In this document: positions 20,061 through 22,969 of the stretch, one piece after another | How the letters are laid out: each line of letters opens with the position of its first letter | How positions within the stretch are numbered: position 1 is the first letter of the stretch | NCBI GenBank assembly: GCA_038255685.1 | Contig: JBBSLC010000032.1 | Location: 1-22,969 of the forward strand | Direction of reading: 5' to 3' | Length of the DNA stretch: 22,969 bases | Source of the DNA: CADCSY01 sp038255685 | GTDB lineage: Bacteria; Actinomycetota; Acidimicrobiia; Acidimicrobiales; CADCSY01 | Notes under the pieces: generated by a model | What the model was told of the DNA's origin: nothing | What the model saw: only the letters and a program-made list of their open reading frames with translations | Database searches by the model: none | Program-made: the position numbers and the translations under genes

Positions 20061-21266
20061 TCAGAGCTTCGGCAGCGCCCGTCGCAGGTTGCGCACGGCT
20101 TGGTGGATCCGCTGCTCGTTCTCGATGAGCGCGAAGCGGACGTGGCCGTCCCCACCCGGACCGAAGCCGACGCCCGGTGACGTCGCGACCTGGGCCTCGC
20201 GCACGAGGAAGCTGGCGAACTCGACGGAGCCCATCTCCCGGTACGGCTCGGGGATCGGGGCCCACACGAACATCGTCCCCTTGGGCTTGACGACCGGCCA
20301 GCCGATCCGGTTGAGGCCCTCGCACAAGGCGTCGCGACGGGCGAGGTAGACCGCCCGCACCTCGTCGGGGAAGTCGGGTGCCTCGTTGAGCACGACCGTC
20401 GCTGCGATCTGGATCGGCTGGAACGTGCCGTAGTCGAGGTAGCTCTTCAGCTTGGCGAGGGCGGCGACGACCTCGGGGTTCCCTGCCATGAAGGCGACCC
20501 GCCAGCCCGCCATCGAGAACGACTTCGTCATGGAGTAGAGCTCGACTGCGCACTCCTTGGCGCCCTCGGCCTCGAGGATGGACGGGGGCTTGTAGCCGTC
20601 GAAGCCGAGGTCGGCGTAGGCGAAGTCGTGCACCACGACCACGTTGCGCTCGCGTGCGAAGTCGACGACCTTCTGCATGAACTCGAGGTCGACGCACGTC
20701 GTGGTCGGGTTGTGGGGGAACGACAAGACGATGACGCGAGGCTTGGGCCAGGAGTACTCGTAGCGGTCGCAGAGGACGTCGAAGAAGTCCTCTTCCGGGG
20801 TGCCGGCGGCGCCGTCGCTGACGAGCGGGTTCCCGAGCGGCATCTCCCGGACGTCTGCGCCTGCGAACAACGGCCCGTAGATGTGGATCGGGTACGACGG
20901 GGATGGCACGAGGGCGGCGTCGCCGGGGGCGAGCAGCGTCCACATCAGGTGGCTGAAGCCCTCCTTCGCCCCGATCGTGTTGATGACCTCGGTCTCGGGG
21001 TCGAGGATCACGCCGAACTGGCGCTCGTAGCGCGCCGCGAACGCCTCGCGCAGCTTGGGGATCCCCCGGCTCGCCGAGTACCGGTGGTTCCTGCTGTTGT
21101 GGGCCGCCTCGGCCAGCTTCTCCACCGCGATCTCGGGCGACGGGAGGTCCGGGTTGCCGAACCCGAGGTCGATCACGTCGTGGCCCGCCCGCCGTGCCTC
21201 CTTCTTGAGGCCGTCGATGATCGTGAACACGTACGGCGGCAACGACGTGATGCGGCGGAACTCCAT
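20061..21266 (-). CDS. Fold-type I aminotransferase, alanine transaminase (AlaC-like)
   Basis: This 401-residue PLP enzyme belongs to the class I/II aminotransferases. The start MEFRRITSLPPYVF resembles AlaC and LL-diaminopimelate-aminotransferase-like proteins. Cofactor residues visible: N186 in FPHNPT, D214 in VVHDFAYADLGFDG, the Schiff-base lysine K248 in YSMTKSFSMAGWR, and R256 for phosphate. The YADLGFDGYKPPSILE block is typical of this subgroup. It most likely transfers amino groups between alanine and 2-oxoglutarate; related enzymes use other amino acids, so exact specificity is open. ATG 21266 has TAACCT 6 nt upstream. It diverges from the pyrophosphatase gene across 91 bp and converges with tetR with a 2-bp gap. 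Confidence 0.88.
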   Translation of the reverse strand: MEFRRITSLPPYVFTIIDGLKKEARRAGHDVIDLGFGNPDLPSPEIAVEKLAEAAHNSRNHRYSASRGIPKLREAFAARYERQFGVILDPETEVINTIGAKEGFSHLMWTLLAPGDAALVPSPSYPIHIYGPLFAGADVREMPLGNPLVSDGAAGTPEEDFFDVLCDRYEYSWPKPRVIVLSFPHNPTTTCVDLEFMQKVVDFARERNVVVVHDFAYADLGFDGYKPPSILEAEGAKECAVELYSMTKSFSMAGWRVAFMAGNPEVVAALAKLKSYLDYGTFQPIQIAATVVLNEAPDFPDEVRAVYLARRDALCEGLNRIGWPVVKPKGTMFVWAPIPEPYREMGSVEFASFLVREAQVATSPGVGFGPGGDGHVRFALIENEQRIHQAVRNLRRALPKL

Positions 21267-21272
21267 GTCCGC

Positions 21273-21278
21273 AGGTTA
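21273..21278 (-). promoter_or_regulatory. -10 box (TAACCT) for the aminotransferase gene
   Basis: TAACCT on the minus strand lies 6 nt before ATG 21266, a leaderless arrangement with an ATG rather than a GTG start. Confidence 0.5.
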
Positions 21279-21345
21279 CTTCCGGTCGTCGTAGCGCCTG
21301 CGAGCGAGATGTCTCGCCGATGTGGTCAGACGGGATCGTCCGGGG

Positions 21346-21351
21346 GATCAT
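21346..21351 (+). promoter_or_regulatory. -10 box (GATCAT) for the pyrophosphatase gene
   Basis: GATCAT ends 6 nt before GTG 21358. It keeps A2 and T6 but lacks T1. TGGTCA at 21323-21328, 17 nt upstream, is a possible degenerate -35. Confidence 0.4.
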
Positions 21352-21357
21352 GGGCCC

Positions 21358-21849
21358 GTGACCGATCGCACCATCGACGTCGTCGTCGAGATCCCCCGTG
21401 GCAGCCGCAACAAGTACGAGTTCGACCACGTCGCCGGGGTGATGCGCCTCGACCGACGACTGTTCTCAGCGACGGTGTACCCCGCCGACTACGGCTTCGT
21501 CCCCGACACCCTGGCCGAGGACGGCGACCCGCTCGACGCGCTCGTCCTGCTCGAGGACGCCACCTTCCCCGGGTGCTGGGTGACGGCCCGACCGGTGGGG
21601 ATGTTGAAGATGGAGGACGACGCCGGCCCCGACGCCAAGCTGCTGTGCGTGCCCGCCAACGACGTCCGATGGGACAACGTCAGCGACATCGGCGACGTCC
21701 CCCAGCAGCTGCGGGACGAGATCAAGCACTTCTTCGACGTCTACAAGATGCTCGAGCCCCACAAGCACGCCACGACCGAGGACTTCCTCGACGCCGAGGC
21801 CGCCTGGACCGAGATCGCCGAGAGCCGGGCCCGGTACGTGCCGCACTGA
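21358..21849 (+). CDS. ppa: Inorganic pyrophosphatase (family I)
   Basis: The 163-residue soluble enzyme hydrolyses pyrophosphate to two phosphates with Mg2+. The N-terminal VVVEIPRGSRNKYEFD, the strand Y-P-A-D-Y-G-F-V-P-D and the core EDGDPLDALVL contain the metal ligands D55 and D60; D92 follows in the GPDAK loop. The spacing (5 and 32 residues) is the same as in the E. coli enzyme (D65, D70, D102). The length fits short bacterial PPases. GTG 21358 is preferred over an upstream in-frame GTG at 21322, which has no coding support. Because the pfk gene in this window has a PPi-type signature, the two enzymes would compete for the same PPi pool. Confidence 0.93.
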   Translation: MTDRTIDVVVEIPRGSRNKYEFDHVAGVMRLDRRLFSATVYPADYGFVPDTLAEDGDPLDALVLLEDATFPGCWVTARPVGMLKMEDDAGPDAKLLCVPANDVRWDNVSDIGDVPQQLRDEIKHFFDVYKMLEPHKHATTEDFLDAEAAWTEIAESRARYVPH

Positions 21850-21859
21850 CGCAGCCGGC

Positions 21860-22807
21860 CTACCTCGCGAGGTGGGCGGCGCCGATGGCACCGGCGTGCT
21901 CGCCGAGGCCGGCGGCGACCACGTCGACCGGTGGCCGATGATCACCGCCGACGAGGCTGCGGGCGACCGCCACCCTGATCGGGTCGAGCAGGGTGTCGCC
22001 GGCCTCGACGAGCCCGCCCCCGATCACGCAGGTGCGCACGTCGGCCACGGCGACGAGGTTCGAGAGGCCGAGGGCGAACCAACGGGCGAAGGATTCCATG
22101 ACCTCGAGCGCACCGGGATCGCCGTCAGCCGCAGCCTCGGTGACGTGCTCTCCCCGCACCTCCCCTGCGTCGCCGCCGGCTAGCTCGACCAGTCGCCAGC
22201 CGGTCCCGGCGTCTGCCGCTTCGCGGCCGAGGCGGCCCAGCGCGCTCCCGGATGCGTAGCGCTCCCAACAGCCACGTCGCCCGCACGGACAGGCGATGCC
22301 GTCTGCGGACACCACCATGTGGCCGAACTCGCCTGCGAAGCCGTTGGCGCCGCGCACGAGCTGTCCGTCGAGCAGCAAGCCACCTCCGATCCCGGTCCCG
22401 AGCGTCACGAGCAGGGCGTCGTCGCACCCCTGGGCCACACCGGCCTCGTGCTCGCCCCAGAGGGCGCAGGTGGCGTCGTTGTCGACCCGCACCGGCAGCC
22501 CCGTCGCCTCCTCGAGCAGCGTCCGCACCGGCAGCTCGACGACCCCCGGGAGGTTCGGGGCGAAGCGGAGGCGCCCGTCGCGGTCCACCAGGCCGGGGAC
22601 CCCGGCGCCGATGGCTGCCACCTCGGGTACGACCTCACGCAAGCGGCGCACGGTCTCGACCATGGCCTCGATGACGGCCGCCCCCCCTCGGGGCGTCGGC
22701 TCCCGGTGCTCCGCCACCACCGCCCCACCGGCGTCGAGCCCGACGCCGAGGACCTTGGTCCCACCGACGTCGAGCCCGATGGTCGTCGCTGCGCCGGTCG
22801 TCGTCAC
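21860..22807 (-). CDS. ROK-family sugar kinase, glucokinase-like
   Basis: The 315-residue enzyme has the ROK layout: ATP-binding GLDVGGTKVLGV (11-22), sugar and catalytic loop VDNDATCALWGE (108-119) with D111, LGTGIGGGLLLDG (136-148), then the ROK zinc motif GEFGHMVV (159-166, E160 and H163) and C-P-C-G-R-R-G-C-W-E (173-182, C173, C175 and C180). No N-terminal helix-turn-helix is present, so it is an enzyme rather than a NagC-type repressor. Glucose 6-phosphorylation with ATP is the best guess; polyphosphate as donor or other hexoses are possible. GTG 22807 has TAGCCT 6 nt upstream and starts 19 nt after the preceding gene's stop. It meets the pyrophosphatase gene tail to tail with a 10-bp gap. 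Confidence 0.88.
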   Translation of the reverse strand: MTTTGAATTIGLDVGGTKVLGVGLDAGGAVVAEHREPTPRGGAAVIEAMVETVRRLREVVPEVAAIGAGVPGLVDRDGRLRFAPNLPGVVELPVRTLLEEATGLPVRVDNDATCALWGEHEAGVAQGCDDALLVTLGTGIGGGLLLDGQLVRGANGFAGEFGHMVVSADGIACPCGRRGCWERYASGSALGRLGREAADAGTGWRLVELAGGDAGEVRGEHVTEAAADGDPGALEVMESFARWFALGLSNLVAVADVRTCVIGGGLVEAGDTLLDPIRVAVARSLVGGDHRPPVDVVAAGLGEHAGAIGAAHLAR

Positions 22808-22813
22808 GACCGG

Positions 22814-22819
22814 AGGCTA
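22814..22819 (-). promoter_or_regulatory. -10 box (TAGCCT) for the ROK kinase gene
   Basis: TAGCCT on the minus strand lies 6 nt before GTG 22807, squeezed between the preceding stop (22827) and the start, so the kinase can be transcribed on its own. Confidence 0.5.
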
Positions 22820-22826
22820 GAGGCGC

Positions 22827-22969
22827 TCAGTAGCGGAGCAGCGCGCCGATCCTGCCGAGGACGTCGAGGTCAGCGTTGCCGACGCAGATCTCCACGTCGC
22901 AGGACTGGTTGAGCGCCTCTTCCACCGCCTCCTCGACGACGTCGTCGACCTGGACCATCTCGGCCGAGC
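22827..22969 (-). CDS. C-terminal fragment of an unidentified protein, possibly an eRF1/baeRF-like family (5' end outside window)
   Basis: Forty-six codons precede the TGA at 22829-22827 on the minus strand. The residues include V-V-E-E-A-V-E-E-A-L-N-Q-S, then C-D-V-E-I-C-V, and finish N-A-D-L-D-V-L-G-R-I-G-A-L-L-R-Y. The ending with an amphipathic helix, a strand and G-A-L-L-R-Y recalls the tail of bacterial eRF1-like proteins (baeRF / Rv2629 type), where a segment L-x-x-x-G-x-I-G-A-L-L-R is common. That is a memory-based guess from a short piece. It is the upstream neighbour of the ROK kinase gene on the same strand. Confidence 0.45.
   Translation of the reverse strand, partial: SAEMVQVDDVVEEAVEEALNQSCDVEICVGNADLDVLGRIGALLRY

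Noticed and set aside
19339..21429. Minus-strand 696-codon frame over tetR and the aminotransferase
   Set aside because: It is the out-of-frame shadow of the aminotransferase and the antisense of tetR; the Arg-rich sequence has no domain.
1..22969. tRNA, rRNA, CRISPR array, riboswitch or complete insertion sequence
   Set aside because: None was seen on either strand: no cloverleaf with a GTTCGA-type T-loop in the short intergenic gaps, no regular spacer-repeat array, and no transposase.

Overview
The window is about 23 kb of GC-rich DNA (roughly 70% G+C by eye) with dense coding on both strands. It looks like the chromosome of a member of the Actinomycetota, possibly an Acidimicrobiia-type lineage. 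Evidence: strong G/C third-position bias, frequent GTG starts, a DUF222/13E12-type HNH gene, an MtrA/MtrB-like two-component pair followed by a GerMN lipoprotein, a Lys124/Asp104-type phosphofructokinase, a DPM1-type mannosyltransferase, a ROK kinase, and many starts lying 6-8 nt after a TANNNT box, the layout of leaderless mRNAs. I saw no tRNA, rRNA, CRISPR array or complete insertion sequence.

Layout. 1-2018: the end of a GNAT acetyltransferase, a DUF222-HNH nuclease gene, and a 5'-truncated remnant of an MmcQ/YjbR-family gene. 2041-5984: polyprenol-phosphate mannosyltransferase diverging from a small two-helix membrane protein, then a threonine aldolase/PIG-L deacetylase operon diverging from an inositol-monophosphatase-family gene. 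6063-8864: a tightly coupled operon of OmpR-type response regulator, sensor kinase and GerMN lipoprotein. 8866-12563: an envelope block with a helical lipoprotein of unknown function, tatA, a cupredoxin lipoprotein and two translationally coupled ferritin-like proteins with twin-arginine signals. 12668-16261: an acyl/AMP ligase downstream of a PPi-type phosphofructokinase, which diverges from an RlpA-like wall protein. 16275-19342: glycerol kinase, an ACT-domain protein and a PlsC-type acyltransferase. 19456-22829: a TetR regulator with an operator built into its own promoter, an alanine-type aminotransferase, inorganic pyrophosphatase, a ROK glucokinase-like protein and the last codons of a further gene.

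The most interesting points are: (i) the tatA / cupredoxin / Tat-ferritin block, which may be an uncharacterised extracytoplasmic metal or redox module, with a tandem 11-bp direct repeat in the divergent promoter that feeds tatA; (ii) a consistent split between genes with a TANNNT box just before the start codon and genes with a Shine-Dalgarno sequence; (iii) the TetR operator that spans a -35 element and also sits between tetR and the acyltransferase; (iv) a YjbR gene whose 5' half is missing next to an HNH gene. Most other genes are ordinary housekeeping functions. Convergent gene pairs are nearly back to back (1-18 bp), and no classical intrinsic terminator was found.
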